Positions 37,557 through 50,793 are shown, counted from the stretch's first letter. The stretch is 52,201 bases of DNA from Ectopseudomonas chengduensis (GCF_015712065.1 NZ_JACFYZ010000019.1:1-52201), one strand, 5' to 3'. Numbers and translations are program-made. The notes: generated by a model not told the origin, from the letters alone.

Positions 37557-37599
37557 CTGTTCAACCTCTTGCAGTGTTTCGCTGCAAGAGGTTGAACAG
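37557..37599. terminator. Bidirectional intrinsic terminator
   Basis: Perfect 18-bp arms CTGTTCAACCTCTTGCAG (37557-37574) and CTGCAAGAGGTTGAACAG (37582-37599) flank the loop TGTTTCG. It sits between two converging genes, the small gene ending at 37552 and glgP ending at 37609. Confidence 0.8.
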
Positions 37600-37608
37600 G
37601 CCGAGACA

Positions 37609-40074
37609 TTAGTCCCCTTCACGCGGCGGCAGCGGCACCTGCCAGATATCCCGGGCGTATTCGGCGATGGTGCGATCGGATGAGAACCAGCCCATCCGTG
37701 CGGTATTCAGTACCGCCGAACGCCACCACTGCTCAGGCCGCTGCCAGCGTTGATCGACCTGGCGCTGCGCCTTCCAATAGGCATCGAAATCGGCGCAGAC
37801 CATGAAATGGTCCTGGTACAGCAGCGAATCCACCAGGCCCACGTAGCGCGCCGGATCGTCCGGCGAGAACACTCCGCCGCGGATGGCGCCGAGCGCGGCC
37901 TCCAGACGTTCCGAATCCGCCACCACGTCGTTCATCTCCAGGCCCAGGCGCTGCCGGGCGGCAACCTGCTGGGCGGTCATGCCGAAGATGAACATGTGGT
38001 CTTCGCCGACCCGCTCGCACATCTCCACATTGGCGCCGTCCAGCGTACCGATGGTCAATGCGCCATTGAGGGCGAACTTCATATTGCTGGTGCCGGAAGC
38101 TTCCAGCCCAGCGGTGGAGATCTGCTCGGAAAGGTCGGCGGCGGGAATGATGGTTTCGGCCAGGCTGACGTTGTAATTGGGGATGAATACCACCTTGAGC
38201 AGCCCACGTACGGTCGGGTCACCATTGATGGTGCGGCTGATGTCGTTGGCCAGCTTGATGATCAGCTTGGCCTGGCGATAACTGGCCGCCGCCTTGCCGG
38301 CGAAGATCTTCACCCGAGGTACCCAGTCGGTGGTCGGGTCGTTGCGGATGGCCTGATACAGCGCCACGGTATGCAACAGGTTGAGCAACTGACGCTTGTA
38401 TTCATGGATGCGTTTGACGTGCACATCGAAGATGGCCGTGGTGTCGAGGCTGATCCCCAGCACGAGCCTGACTCGCTCGGCCAGCAGCTCCTTGTTGCGC
38501 TGGCGGCAGAGCGCATATTCGTCGCGGAAATCCTGGCGCTCGGCGAAGGCTTCGAGCGCCTGCAGATGATCCTCGGGGCGATGCAGAACCTGCTCACCGA
38601 GAGCGTCGACCAGCAGATGCGTCAGCCCCGGATTGACCTGAAACAGCCAGCGGCGGAAGGTCACGCCATTGGTCTTGTTGTTCACCCGGTCCGGGTACAG
38701 CCGGTGCAGATCGCGAAATACCGTGTCGCGCATCAGTCGCGTATGCAGCGCGGAAACGCCGTTGATGCTGTGCGCGCCGAGAAACGCCAGGTTGCCCATA
38801 CGCACGCGGCGGCCGTGGTCTTCCTCGATCAGCGACACCGCGCGCAGCAGGCGAAAGTCGTGGATGTCCTTGGCACGCAGCGCATCGATATGCTCGGCGT
38901 TGATCAGGTAGATGATTTGCAGGTGCCGCGGCAGCAGACGCTCCATCAGCGCTACCGGCCAGGACTCCAGCGCTTCGGGCAGCAGCGTGTGGTTGGTGTA
39001 GGAGGTGGTGGCGACCGTCAGTTGCCAGGCTTGCGCCCAGGGCAGGCGATGCTCGTCCACCAGCAGGCGCATCAGCTCGACCACAGCGATGGCCGGATGA
39101 GTGTCGTTGAGCTGAATCGCCACCTGCTGCGGCAGGCACTGCAGACCGTCATGCAGACGCAGATGACGCTCGAGCAGATCCTGTAGCGACGCGGAGACCA
39201 GAAAATACTCCTGGCGCAGACGCAGCTCCTGGCCGGCCTCGGTATCGTCGGCGGGATAGAGCACGCGTGAGATGCTTTCGGCACGCACCTCGCCGGCCAC
39301 TGCGCCGAAGTGATCGCCGGCATTGAAGCGGTCCAGCTGCAGGTTTTCCTCGGCGCGTGCACGCCACAGCCGCAGCGTATTGACCGAGGCGCCGCGCCAG
39401 CCCACCACTGGTGTGTCATAGGCGATGGCACGTACCCTCTCCTGCGGATACCAGTGCTGGCGCGTGCCGCCTGTGCCGTCGTCCAGGGTTTCCACACCAC
39501 CGCCGAAGCCTATGCGATACGCCACCTCAGGCCGCTCGAACTCCCAGGGGTTGCCGAAATCCAGCCAGGTCTCGGTCTGCTCGGCCTGCCAGCCGTCGAC
39601 GATTGCCTGGCGGAACAGGCCATGCTCGTAGCGGATGCCGTAACCATGGGCGGCCAGGCGCAGGGTCGCCATGCTCTCCATGAAACAGGCGGCCAGACGC
39701 CCTAGCCCACCATTGCCAAGCGCTGCATCGGGTTCGACCTCACGGATGCGTTCGAGCTCGACACCGAGTTCGGCCATGGCCTGGCGCGCCACATCGAGCA
39801 AGCCAAGGTTGCTCAGGTTATCCACCAGCAAACGGCCGATCAGAAATTCCAGGGACAGGTAATAGACGCGTTTGGCGCCCCGCCGCTCGACCTGGGCGGA
39901 TGACTCTTCCCAGCGGTCGATCATATGGTCGCGTGTGGCCAGCGCCAGCGCCTCGAACCAGTCATGATCGAAGGCGGTACTCGGGTCCTTGCCCACGGCG
40001 TAGCGCAGCTTGGCCAGGATGGCCGCCTTGAACTGGGCTACGGCACTCTCGGCCTCGCTGTGCGATTCGCTCAT
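37609..40074 (-). CDS. glgP: Glycogen/maltodextrin phosphorylase
   Basis: The 821-residue protein has the GT35 signature EASGTSNMKFALNGALTIGT with the PLP-binding Lys in SNMK. Other conserved blocks are the N-terminal RVYYLSLEFLIGRLL and the PNYNVSLAETIIPAADLSEQ segment. It releases glucose-1-phosphate from the ends of alpha-1,4 glucan. The ATG at 40074 follows GAGGGG; a longer frame to 40146 runs through the promoter region. It reads leftwards, alone, between two rightward operons. A GAAC-N16-TC site is close upstream. Confidence 0.95.
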   Translation of the reverse strand: MSESHSEAESAVAQFKAAILAKLRYAVGKDPSTAFDHDWFEALALATRDHMIDRWEESSAQVERRGAKRVYYLSLEFLIGRLLVDNLSNLGLLDVARQAMAELGVELERIREVEPDAALGNGGLGRLAACFMESMATLRLAAHGYGIRYEHGLFRQAIVDGWQAEQTETWLDFGNPWEFERPEVAYRIGFGGGVETLDDGTGGTRQHWYPQERVRAIAYDTPVVGWRGASVNTLRLWRARAEENLQLDRFNAGDHFGAVAGEVRAESISRVLYPADDTEAGQELRLRQEYFLVSASLQDLLERHLRLHDGLQCLPQQVAIQLNDTHPAIAVVELMRLLVDEHRLPWAQAWQLTVATTSYTNHTLLPEALESWPVALMERLLPRHLQIIYLINAEHIDALRAKDIHDFRLLRAVSLIEEDHGRRVRMGNLAFLGAHSINGVSALHTRLMRDTVFRDLHRLYPDRVNNKTNGVTFRRWLFQVNPGLTHLLVDALGEQVLHRPEDHLQALEAFAERQDFRDEYALCRQRNKELLAERVRLVLGISLDTTAIFDVHVKRIHEYKRQLLNLLHTVALYQAIRNDPTTDWVPRVKIFAGKAAASYRQAKLIIKLANDISRTINGDPTVRGLLKVVFIPNYNVSLAETIIPAADLSEQISTAGLEASGTSNMKFALNGALTIGTLDGANVEMCERVGEDHMFIFGMTAQQVAARQRLGLEMNDVVADSERLEAALGAIRGGVFSPDDPARYVGLVDSLLYQDHFMVCADFDAYWKAQRQVDQRWQRPEQWWRSAVLNTARMGWFSSDRTIAEYARDIWQVPLPPREGD

Positions 40075-40094
40075 ATCGATCCCCTCACGCGCGC

Positions 40095-40121
40095 GTCGAT
40101 TGCAGCCGAAACGATGGGTTC
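40095..40121 (-). promoter_or_regulatory. ECF-sigma-like promoter, glgP
   Basis: On the minus strand GAACCC, 16 bases, TCGAC, preceded by AAAGAAAAAGCC. The -10 is 21 bases from the ATG. A second GAACTC about 45 bases upstream lacks a TC at the right distance. Confidence 0.4.
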
Positions 40122-40199
40122 GGCTTTTTCTTTGGGGCCTTCGCAACGGCGATGAGTTCAGGGTTTTTCTGCCCTTTGCCCCCTCTGATCAAAAAGCCT

Positions 40200-40227
40200 G
40201 AACTTCGACTTGGCGGCTCCCCTCACA
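40200..40227 (+). promoter_or_regulatory. ECF-sigma-like promoter, secreted protein/DUF3182 operon
   Basis: GAACTT, 17 bases, TCACA, preceded by AAAAAGCCT. It stands 32 bases before the ATG at 40259, with GAGGAG between. Confidence 0.55.
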
Positions 40228-40258
40228 ACTTGAGAACGCCATTGTCGAGGAGAAAATC

Positions 40259-40687
40259 ATGCGAGCCATCATTCCCGGCCTTCTGGTCGGCGCGCTGGCA
40301 GCCGGCGACGCACTGGCGGAAGCCTGCTACGTCAGCGCCCGCACTTCCAGCGATGCCATTGCCGAGGTCGCACAGGAGTTCTGCTACGAATTCACCGGCA
40401 TGGACGAGGGTGCCATCGACTGGTCGTGCCATAACGAATCCGATGACATGCTCAACACCGATCAACGCAAGGTAGCCAGTTGCGCCGAGGCCAAGCTGGG
40501 CACATGCGAAGCCGCACTGACCCAGGAAACCCTGGCCAACTACCGCTCCGGCGACGACGATCAGGGCGAGCCGCGCCCGTCCGTGCCCAACGAGGCCAAG
40601 GTGGTCACTCACTATTATCAGGCGGGCGACCTCAAGCAGGTACGCATCGACTGTGAAAGTGCCGGCGGCACCTGGCGGGATCGATGA
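40259..40687 (+). CDS. Secreted cysteine-containing hypothetical protein
   Basis: The 142-residue product has a signal peptide (MRAIIPGLLVGALAAGDALA, cleavage near AEA). The mature region has six or so cysteines (AEACYVSARTSSDAIAEVAQ, FCYEFTG, WSCHNE, SCAEAKLGTCEAAL, IDCESAGGTW) that could form disulphides in the periplasm. I know no family. It is coupled to the DUF3182 gene by an ATGA overlap and is driven by a promoter-like site 32 bases upstream. GAGGAG precedes the ATG. Confidence 0.6.
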   Translation: MRAIIPGLLVGALAAGDALAEACYVSARTSSDAIAEVAQEFCYEFTGMDEGAIDWSCHNESDDMLNTDQRKVASCAEAKLGTCEAALTQETLANYRSGDDDQGEPRPSVPNEAKVVTHYYQAGDLKQVRIDCESAGGTWRDR

Positions 40688-41775
40688 TGGGCGTTTACCA
40701 AGGCCTGCTTCTGCTACCTGGCACCGCTCAGCACATGGCCCATGAGCGGATGGTGCAACGCCAGCTCGGCGAGAAACTCGCCGAGCTGCTCGGTTGCCCC
40801 TTCCTCGGCCCTTGTCAGCCGGGCACGCAGATCCGCGGACGCCACTACTACCTGCCTGAAGACACCTTGGTCGGCGATGTCAGCTCGCTGGGCATCGACG
40901 GGCCGGACGATTTCTTTGGTGGCCAGGTCGAGCATGCCTTTCTGGCCACCAAGGCCATCAGTCACCCTGCCCTCGATGCACCGCGCCACTTGCCTGTGGG
41001 TTGGTCCGAGCGTTTCGCCCTGCAGATCGAAAGCGTCACCTTGCGGGGCTTCAGCGTCTTTGATCTGGAGGACGCTACCGAAGCAGGTAAACGCCTGTTG
41101 CGCGACGGGCCGATTCGCCTGAAGCCGGTTGCTGGCACCGGCGGCCGAGGCCAGCAGGTGGTGCGCTCCCATCCTGAGCTGGAAAGCGCGCTGGCGGCGC
41201 TCGATGAACAATGTGTGCGGCAGCAGGGCCTGGTGCTGGAGGAAGACCTGCAGCAGCCCGCTACCTACAGCGTCGGCCAGATTCGAGTGGCAGGCGTCAC
41301 CCTCAGTTACCACGGTACCCAGCAACTGACTGACGATGGTCACGGCAATCAGGTCTACGGCGGCTCGCGCCTGACGCTGGTGCGCGGCGACTACCTGGCC
41401 TTGATGACCCTCGATCTGCCGCGCGCCGTGCGCCTGGCCGTGCAGCAGGCGCGCATCTTCGAACTGGCGGCGCTGGAGGTCTATCCCTCCATCCAGGCAT
41501 CACGGCGCAATTACGACGTGGCGCAAGGGCTGAACGCGCGAGGCAAGTCGCGCAGTGGCGTACTCGAGCAATCCTGGCGCGTCGGCGGGGCCAGTGCGGC
41601 GGAAATCTTCGCCCTGGAAGCGTTCATCAAGGACCCGCAGCTGCAAACGCTGCAGGCCTCGACTCATGAATGCTATCGGGACGCACCACCGCCACCAGGC
41701 TCCATCTGCCTGTACCAGGGTCAGGACAGCGAAGACGGCCCGCTTGCCAAGTACGTCAAGGTCGGGCCGCTATGA
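40684..41775 (+). CDS. DUF3182 family protein (ATP-grasp-like)
   Basis: The 363-residue product matches DUF3182 in length and pattern: the N-terminal QRQLGEKLAELLGCPFLGP, GPIRLKPVAGTGGRGQQVV, LVLEEDLQQPATYSVGQIRV and YGGSRLTLVRGDYLALM. The RLKPVAGTGGRGQ loop and the LEED segment are arranged like those of ATP-grasp ligases, so it may join two substrates at the cost of ATP. That role is an inference. The start overlaps the upstream stop (ATGA), and it overlaps the following hydrolase by 4 bases. A family member also sits in the trehalose locus of P. aeruginosa, from general knowledge. Confidence 0.75.
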   Translation: MMGVYQGLLLLPGTAQHMAHERMVQRQLGEKLAELLGCPFLGPCQPGTQIRGRHYYLPEDTLVGDVSSLGIDGPDDFFGGQVEHAFLATKAISHPALDAPRHLPVGWSERFALQIESVTLRGFSVFDLEDATEAGKRLLRDGPIRLKPVAGTGGRGQQVVRSHPELESALAALDEQCVRQQGLVLEEDLQQPATYSVGQIRVAGVTLSYHGTQQLTDDGHGNQVYGGSRLTLVRGDYLALMTLDLPRAVRLAVQQARIFELAALEVYPSIQASRRNYDVAQGLNARGKSRSGVLEQSWRVGGASAAEIFALEAFIKDPQLQTLQASTHECYRDAPPPPGSICLYQGQDSEDGPLAKYVKVGPL

Positions 41776-42542
41776 GTGCGAGCAGCCAGAGCCTGGACAT
41801 TCTGGTGGATGGCCAGCATATCGCCGGCACCCTGCTGACCCCACCGAACAAGGTTCCCGGCGTGCTGTTTGTGCACGGGTGGGGCGGCAGCCAGCAACGC
41901 GACCTGGCCCGTGCCCGTGGTATCGCCGGGCTGGGCTGCGTGTGCCTGACCTTCGACCTGCGCGGGCACGAACGCAACGTCGAGGCGCAGGAGCGCGTAT
42001 CGCGCGAAGACAACCTGGCCGACATCCTCGCCGCCTACGACCTGCTGGCCGCGCACGAAACGGTCGACCCCGAATGCATCGCAGTGATCGGCACCAGCTA
42101 TGGCGGCTACCTGGCCACCCTGCTCAGCGTGCGGCGCCCGGTGCGCTGGCTGGCCCTGCGCGTGCCGGCGCTGTACTGGGACGAACAATGGCAGTTGCCC
42201 AAGCGCCAACTCGACGTTGCACGGCTGGCCGAGTACCGCCGCACGCCGCTGCGCGCGCAGGACAATCTGGCGCTAGGCGCCTGCTCCGAGTTTCGCGGCG
42301 ACGTGCTGCTGGTGGAGTCCGAGCATGACGACTTCGTCCCGCACACCACGCTGATGAGCTACCGCAATGCCTTCGACAAGGCCCATTCACTGAGCCATCG
42401 CACCATGGCCGGTGCCGACCACGGGCTCAGCGAGGACCGCCACCAGCAAGCCTATACGCGCATCCTGATCGATTGGGTCAGTGAGATGGTGGTCGGCGCA
42501 CGGATAGGCGACTACCCGCACCACCTGGTGCGTTATTCCTGA
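41772..42542 (+). CDS. Alpha/beta hydrolase
   Basis: The 256-residue protein has the oxyanion motif HGWGGS at residues 35-40, the nucleophile elbow GTSYGG with S109, an acid in VESEHDDFVP and a His in GADHGLSEDR. It is a small serine hydrolase of the dienelactone/BAAT type without a signal peptide. The ATGA overlap with DUF3182 suggests that they act together, perhaps on a product of the DUF3182 enzyme. The substrate is unknown. Confidence 0.8.
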   Translation: MSASSQSLDILVDGQHIAGTLLTPPNKVPGVLFVHGWGGSQQRDLARARGIAGLGCVCLTFDLRGHERNVEAQERVSREDNLADILAAYDLLAAHETVDPECIAVIGTSYGGYLATLLSVRRPVRWLALRVPALYWDEQWQLPKRQLDVARLAEYRRTPLRAQDNLALGACSEFRGDVLLVESEHDDFVPHTTLMSYRNAFDKAHSLSHRTMAGADHGLSEDRHQQAYTRILIDWVSEMVVGARIGDYPHHLVRYS

Positions 42543-42611
42543 ATCGCTGCACCTCGATGCTGCGGTTCGCCCTGGGCATCTGCCCACCTAACCTGCAACA
42601 GGAGATCGACG

Positions 42612-43025
42612 ATGAAAATCAGCAAGCTTATGACCCGCAACGTCCGCACCCTGGAGCCAGAGCGCAGCATTCGTGAGGCCGCCACGCTGATGGCCGATAT
42701 CGACAGCGGTGCGCTGCTGATCAACGAAGGTGACCGCCTGATCGGCATGATCACCGACCGCGACATTGCCGTACGTGCCGTTGCTGCGGGCCTGGACGGC
42801 AACACGCCGGTACGTCAGGTGATGAGCAGCAACGTGCGCTATTGCTTCGACGACGAAGATGTCGAGCATGTGGCTGCCAACATGGCCGATATCCAGGTGC
42901 GTCGGCTGCCCGTGCTCAACCGCGAGAAGCGCCTGGTGGGTGTGGTTTCGCTGGGCAATATCGCCTCCGGCCACAGCCGGATGGCCAACGACACCGTGCT
43001 GCGCGGCGTGACCTCCGCCCACTGA
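42612..43025 (+). CDS. CBS-domain pair protein
   Basis: The 137-residue product consists of two CBS motifs: an N-terminal MTRNVRTLEPERSIREAATL with GALLINEGDRLIGMITDRDIAVRA, and a second from VRQVMSSNVRYCFDDEDVEH to RRLPVLNREKRLVGVVSLGN. CBS pairs bind adenosine nucleotides and usually regulate a partner; stand-alone ones are often stress-linked. GGAG stands before the ATG. It is the last gene of the operon starting at 40259, 69 bases behind the hydrolase. Confidence 0.88.
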   Translation: MKISKLMTRNVRTLEPERSIREAATLMADIDSGALLINEGDRLIGMITDRDIAVRAVAAGLDGNTPVRQVMSSNVRYCFDDEDVEHVAANMADIQVRRLPVLNREKRLVGVVSLGNIASGHSRMANDTVLRGVTSAH

Positions 43026-43035
43026 CCCAACCCTC

Positions 43036-43084
43036 TGTGGGAGGGGCTTTCGCCGCGATTGGCTTAAACCCCCTCCCACTATGA
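43036..43084. repeat. REP-type element, copy 1 with inverted partner
   Basis: TGTGGGAGGGGCTTTCGCCG at 43036 is a typical Pseudomonas REP. An inverted partial copy CCCTCCCACTATGAG stands at 43071-43084. It lies between the CBS gene and glgB, which converge. Confidence 0.6.
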
Positions 43085-43140
43085 GTCCGGCGCCTTATTG
43101 GCCGGAGCAGAATCATCACTCCCAAGGCACACCTCGCCCT

Positions 43141-43168
43141 TTGTGGGAGGCGCTTCAGCGGCGACGCT
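43141..43168. repeat. REP-type element, copy 2
   Basis: TTGTGGGAGGCGCTTCAGCG at 43141, with GCGACGC following, repeats the REP core and runs up to the glgB stop. Confidence 0.55.
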
Positions 43169-45326
43169 TATTGCGCCGGTCGCAGAATCAGCGCACCCAG
43201 AGGAGGCAACTGCAAATTCAGCGAATCGGATTGGCCGTGAGCGGTCATCTGCTCGCTGTGCAGCTCACCCTCGCTGCCGGCGCCTGAGCCGCTCCAGCAA
43301 CGGTCATCGGTATTGAGCAGCACCTGCCAGCGGCCCACGTGCGGCACTCCGACCCGGTAGCCGTCGAGCACCTGCGGGGTGAAATTGTGCACCACCAGCA
43401 ACGGCGCACTGCCTTCGCCGCCCTTGCGCAGCCAGGCGAATACGCTGTTGCGCGCGTCATCGCCTACCAGCCACTGAAAACCGCTGTCCTGGTCGTCGAG
43501 GCGGTGCAACGCCGGCTCTTTGCGGTACAGACGATTCAGCTCGCGTACCAGCGCCTGGGCAGCAGCATGCTCGGGGTACTGCAGCAGGTACCAGTCCAGT
43601 TGCTGATCGTGGTCCCATTCGCGCCACTGGCCGAACTCGCAGCCCATGAACAGCAGCTTCTTGCCCGGGTGACTCCACATCAGGGCGAGGAACAGGCGCA
43701 GGTTGGCGAATTGCTGCCAGCGATCACCGGGCATGCGCCCGAGCAGCGAGCGTTTGCCGTGCACCACTTCGTCATGGGAGATCGGCAGGATGAAACGCTC
43801 GGAGAAGGCGTAATGCAGGCCAAAGGTGATCTGGTGGTGATGGTGCAGGCGGTACATCGGGTCCTGCTGGATGTAGCTCAGGCTGTCGTTCATCCAGCCC
43901 ATGTTCCACTTGTGGCTGAAGCCCAGGCCGCCCTGCTGCACCGGCCGACTGACGCCAGGCCAGGCGGTAGATTCCTCGGCGATCATCAGCGCGCCGGGCA
44001 CTTCGCTGCGCACCACCTCGTTGAGATGCTGGAGAAATTCGATGGCCTCCAGGTTCTCGCGGCCACCGTGGCGGTTGGGAATCCACTGCCCTGCTTCGCG
44101 TGAATAATCGCGGTAGAGCATCGACGCCACTGCATCCACGCGCAGGCCGTCGACGTGGTATTCGCGCAGCCAGTACAGCGCGCTGGCCAGCATGAAGCCG
44201 TGTACCTCAGTGCGGCCGAGGTTGTAGATGCAGGTATTCCAGTCCGGGTGAAATCCCTCGAACGGGTGCGCATACTCGTACAGCGCGGTGCCGTCGAATT
44301 CGGCCAGACCGTGAGCGTCGTTGGGAAAATGCCCCGGCACCCAGTCGAGAATCACGCCGATGCCGGCGCGGTGGCAGCGATCGACGAAAGCGGCGAAGCG
44401 CTGCGGGCTGCCGAAGCGTGAGGTGGGTGCAAACATCGACAGCGGCTGGTAGCCCCAGGAACCGCCGAACGGGTGCTCCATGATCGGCATCAGCTCGATA
44501 TGGGTGAACCCCAGGTCCTGTACGTAGGGAATCAGCCGTTCGGCCAACTCGTCCCAGTCCGGTGCGTGATCGTCCTGCCATTGCCAGGAGCCTGCGTGCA
44601 GCTCGTAGATCGCCAGCGGTGCCTGCGAAGCATGGCGCTGCTCGCGCTCACTCATCCACTGCTGGTCCTGCCAGGCGAAGGCCTCGTCCTGTGGCACCCG
44701 TGAAGCGGTCGCCGGCGGCGTCTCGGTGGCTTGCGCCATGGGGTCGGCGCGCAGCGGCAACACGCCGTGCGGGCCGAGAATTTCGTACTTATAGCACTCG
44801 CCCGGCTGCAGCCGCGGGATGAACAGTTCCCACACCCCCGCCGGGTAGCGCAGACGCATGGGGTGGCGGCGGCCGTCCCAGCTGTTGAAGTCACCGACCA
44901 CCGACACCCGCCGCGCATTGGGCGCCCAGACGGCGAAACTTACGCCAGGCACGCCTTCATGTTCTACCGGTGCCGAGCCCAGGCAGCGCCATAACTGGCG
45001 GTGGTTGCCTTCGGCGAACAGGTAGAGGTCGGTGTCACCCAGCAGCGGGCCGAAGGCATAGGGATCTTCCATCTCCTGCACGCTGCCCGGCCAGTGGATA
45101 CGCAGGCGGTAGCGCTGCGCCTGGGGCAGCTGCAATTCGAACAGACCCTGCGGGTCGCTGCAGTGCATGCGCCCCATCGGCGAGCCGTCGCTGGCCAGCA
45201 GCTCCACCGCGTCGGCACCTGGCAGCCAGACCCGTACCAGGGTTTCGTCGCCTTGCGCATGAGGGCCGAGGAAGCTGAACGGATCACCGTCTTCGGCACG
45301 CTGCAGGCGTTGCACTCTGTTCTGAT

Positions 45327-45330
<4 letters not shown>
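43168..45330 (-). CDS. glgB: 1,4-alpha-glucan branching enzyme
   Basis: The 720-residue protein has an N-terminal CBM48/GlgB_N region (DPFSFLGPHAQGDETLVRVW), a second CBM48 (FAVWAPNARRVSVVGDFNSW) and a GH13 domain with LDWVPGHFPNDAHGL, DGLRVDAVASMLYRDYSR (Asp near residue 393), MIAEESTAWPGVS (Glu near 451) and LPISHDEVVHGK. It creates alpha-1,6 branches in the glucan made by GlgE. The ATG overlaps the treS/mak stop (ATGA). Length is typical. It is the last gene of the leftward glgE operon and is followed by a REP. Confidence 0.95.
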
Positions 45331-48641
<3,311 letters not shown>

Positions 48642-48657
48642 GGTGTTACTCCGTTGT

Positions 48658-50640
48658 TCAGCGGGCGGTCTGGATTCGCCAGATGCCGAAAGGCAGGTGC
48701 CAGGGTTCGATGCGCATCCACTGCACCTTGCCGTGCCAGGTCCAGCGGTGGCCGTTCATCAAGTCTTCGCCGGCCAGCGAGGCATCGTCAGGCAGGCCCA
48801 GCTCCCACAGCGGCAGCTCGAAGTGCGCTTCCTGGGCGTGATGCGGATCGAGGCTGACGGCGACCAGGATGAAGTTGCTCAGATCAGCCGTGCGCTTGCC
48901 GAAGTAGAGGATGTTGTCATTCCACGCGGTGTAGGCCTGGAAGCCCAGATGGGTCTGCAGCGCCGGGTTCTCGCGGCGGATCTGGTTGAGCCGGGTAATC
49001 TCGGCGTTGATGTTGCCCGGCGCCTGGTAGTCGCGCGGGCGCAGCTGGTACTTCTCCGAATCGAAGTACTCCTCCTTGCCTGGTACCGGCTCGGCCTCGC
49101 ACAGCTCGAAGCCTGAATACATGCCCCACAAGCCGGAGCCCATGGTCGCCAGCGCGGCGCGAATGAGAAAGCCGGGCCTGCCGCTGCGCTGCAGGAAATA
49201 GGGGTTGATGTCGGGCGTGTTGACGAAGAAGTTCGGCCGATAGCAGTCGCGCCAGGGCGCCTGGTTAAGCTCCTCGAAGTAGGCCTGCAGCTCGGCCTTG
49301 GTGTTGCGCCAGGTGAAGTAGGTGTAGCTCTGGCTGAAGCCGAGCTTGCCCAGGCGCGCCATCATCGCCGGGCGGGTGAAGGCCTCGGAGAGGAAGATCA
49401 CCTGCGGATGGCGCTCACGCACATCGGCGATCAGCCATTCCCAGAACGGCATCGGCTTGGTGTGCGGGTTGTCGACGCGAAACAGCGTCACGCCCTGCTC
49501 CACCCAGCCCAGTACCACGTCGCGCAACGCCAGCCACAGATCGGGCATGGCCGCTTCGGCGTAGAACTCGACGTTGACGATGTCCTCGTACTTCTTCGGC
49601 GGGTTCTCGGCATGGCGGATGCTGCCGTCCGGGCGCCAACTGAACCAGCCGGGGTGCTGCTTGAGCCAAGGGTGATCCGGCGAGCACTGCACGGCAAAAT
49701 CCAGCGCCACTTCCAGACCGTGCTCACGCGCCACACGCACCAGTTGGCGAAAGTCCTCGAGGCTGCCGAGCTGCGGGTGCACGGCGTCGTGACCACCCTC
49801 CTCGCTGCCAATGGCATAGGGACTGCCGGGGTCGTCCGGGCCGGCCTTGAGGCTGTTGTTCGGCCCCTTGCGGTGCGCTCGGCCGATGGGATGAATCGGC
49901 GGAAAATACAGCACATCGAAGCCCATCCGGGCGATCTCGGGGATGCGCGCGTGCACGTCGGCGAAGCTGCCGTGGCGCTGCTCGTCGCCCAGCGAGCGGG
50001 GAAACAGCTCATACCAGCTGGCGAATTCGGCCAGGCTGCGCTCGACGTCCAGCGGATAGTTCGGCGTACGCAGCAGATGCGGACGGTATTCGGCACGGCG
50101 CATCAGTTCATTGACGGAGGGATCGATCAGCACCGCTTCGCGTTCGGCCTGCGATTGCGAGGCCTCCATGCGTTCGATCAGCGCCGCCAGCTCGCCGCGT
50201 AATTCTTCCGGGGCCTGGGCGGCGATGCGCCGAACCAGCTGCGCGCCCTCCTGCAGTTCGAGTTCCACCGGCACGCTGGCGCCGAGCTTCTTCACCAGTT
50301 CCTGGCGGAAGCTGGCGTAAACGTCCAGCCAGGCTTCGACGGCGAATTCGCCTCGGCCCTGCTGATCAATGCGCAGCGCGGCGCTCCAGCGATCATTGCC
50401 CAGGGCCTGCATCGGCGTGCGCTGCCAGGTGGCCTCGCCATTGGCGCGCCACAGCAGATCGGCGGCCAGTTGCTCGTGGCCATCGCTGAAGATCACCGCC
50501 GTGACCGGAAACTCCCGACCACACAGGCATTTGCTGGCGAAGCGGCCACCTTCAATGATCGGTTGTACTGCTTCGATGGCCAGCCGAGGCTGGGCGATGG
50601 CATGGATGACGGTCTGATCGGCATATTGCGGGGACGGCAT
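48658..50640 (-). CDS. glgE: Alpha-1,4-glucan:maltose-1-phosphate maltosyltransferase
   Basis: The 660-residue length and domain order fit GlgE (GH13 subfamily 3). Signatures include LYFPPIHPIGRAHRKGPNNS, EVALDFAVQCSPDHPWL, TLFRVDNPHTKPMPFWEWL with the nucleophile Asp near residue 388, and IFLSEAFTRPAMMARLGKLG with the acid Glu near 417. It transfers maltose from maltose-1-phosphate to alpha-glucan. The ATG at 50640 has GAGGAG upstream; a frame to 50721 crosses the leader. It is the first gene of the glgE-treS/mak-glgB operon, with a promoter-like site 93 bases upstream. Confidence 0.95.
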   Translation of the reverse strand: MPSPQYADQTVIHAIAQPRLAIEAVQPIIEGGRFASKCLCGREFPVTAVIFSDGHEQLAADLLWRANGEATWQRTPMQALGNDRWSAALRIDQQGRGEFAVEAWLDVYASFRQELVKKLGASVPVELELQEGAQLVRRIAAQAPEELRGELAALIERMEASQSQAEREAVLIDPSVNELMRRAEYRPHLLRTPNYPLDVERSLAEFASWYELFPRSLGDEQRHGSFADVHARIPEIARMGFDVLYFPPIHPIGRAHRKGPNNSLKAGPDDPGSPYAIGSEEGGHDAVHPQLGSLEDFRQLVRVAREHGLEVALDFAVQCSPDHPWLKQHPGWFSWRPDGSIRHAENPPKKYEDIVNVEFYAEAAMPDLWLALRDVVLGWVEQGVTLFRVDNPHTKPMPFWEWLIADVRERHPQVIFLSEAFTRPAMMARLGKLGFSQSYTYFTWRNTKAELQAYFEELNQAPWRDCYRPNFFVNTPDINPYFLQRSGRPGFLIRAALATMGSGLWGMYSGFELCEAEPVPGKEEYFDSEKYQLRPRDYQAPGNINAEITRLNQIRRENPALQTHLGFQAYTAWNDNILYFGKRTADLSNFILVAVSLDPHHAQEAHFELPLWELGLPDDASLAGEDLMNGHRWTWHGKVQWMRIEPWHLPFGIWRIQTAR

Positions 50641-50732
50641 CGTTCCTGGCTCCTCTACGCCTGGCAGACGTGTTTGAAGGGGTTGGCGGGCAGGTTTGCG
50701 ACAGCGCGCGAAGCGCTGCACCTGTCAGAAAT

Positions 50733-50760
50733 TCCGAGGTGGAGGCAGAGGTAAAAGTTC
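50733..50760 (-). promoter_or_regulatory. ECF-sigma-like promoter, glgE operon
   Basis: On the minus strand GAACTT, 17 bases, TCGGA, preceded by AAAAACTGCCT. It stands 93 bases upstream of the glgE ATG and is among the best matches. Confidence 0.55.
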
Positions 50761-50793
50761 AGGCAGTTTTTGCCCGTTCACCGGGCTAACGGG

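Noticed and set aside
40145..40170. GAACTC site on the minus strand upstream of the glgP promoter candidate
   Set aside because: No TC element at 16 or 17 bases; the nearer GAACCC-N16-TCGAC fits better.
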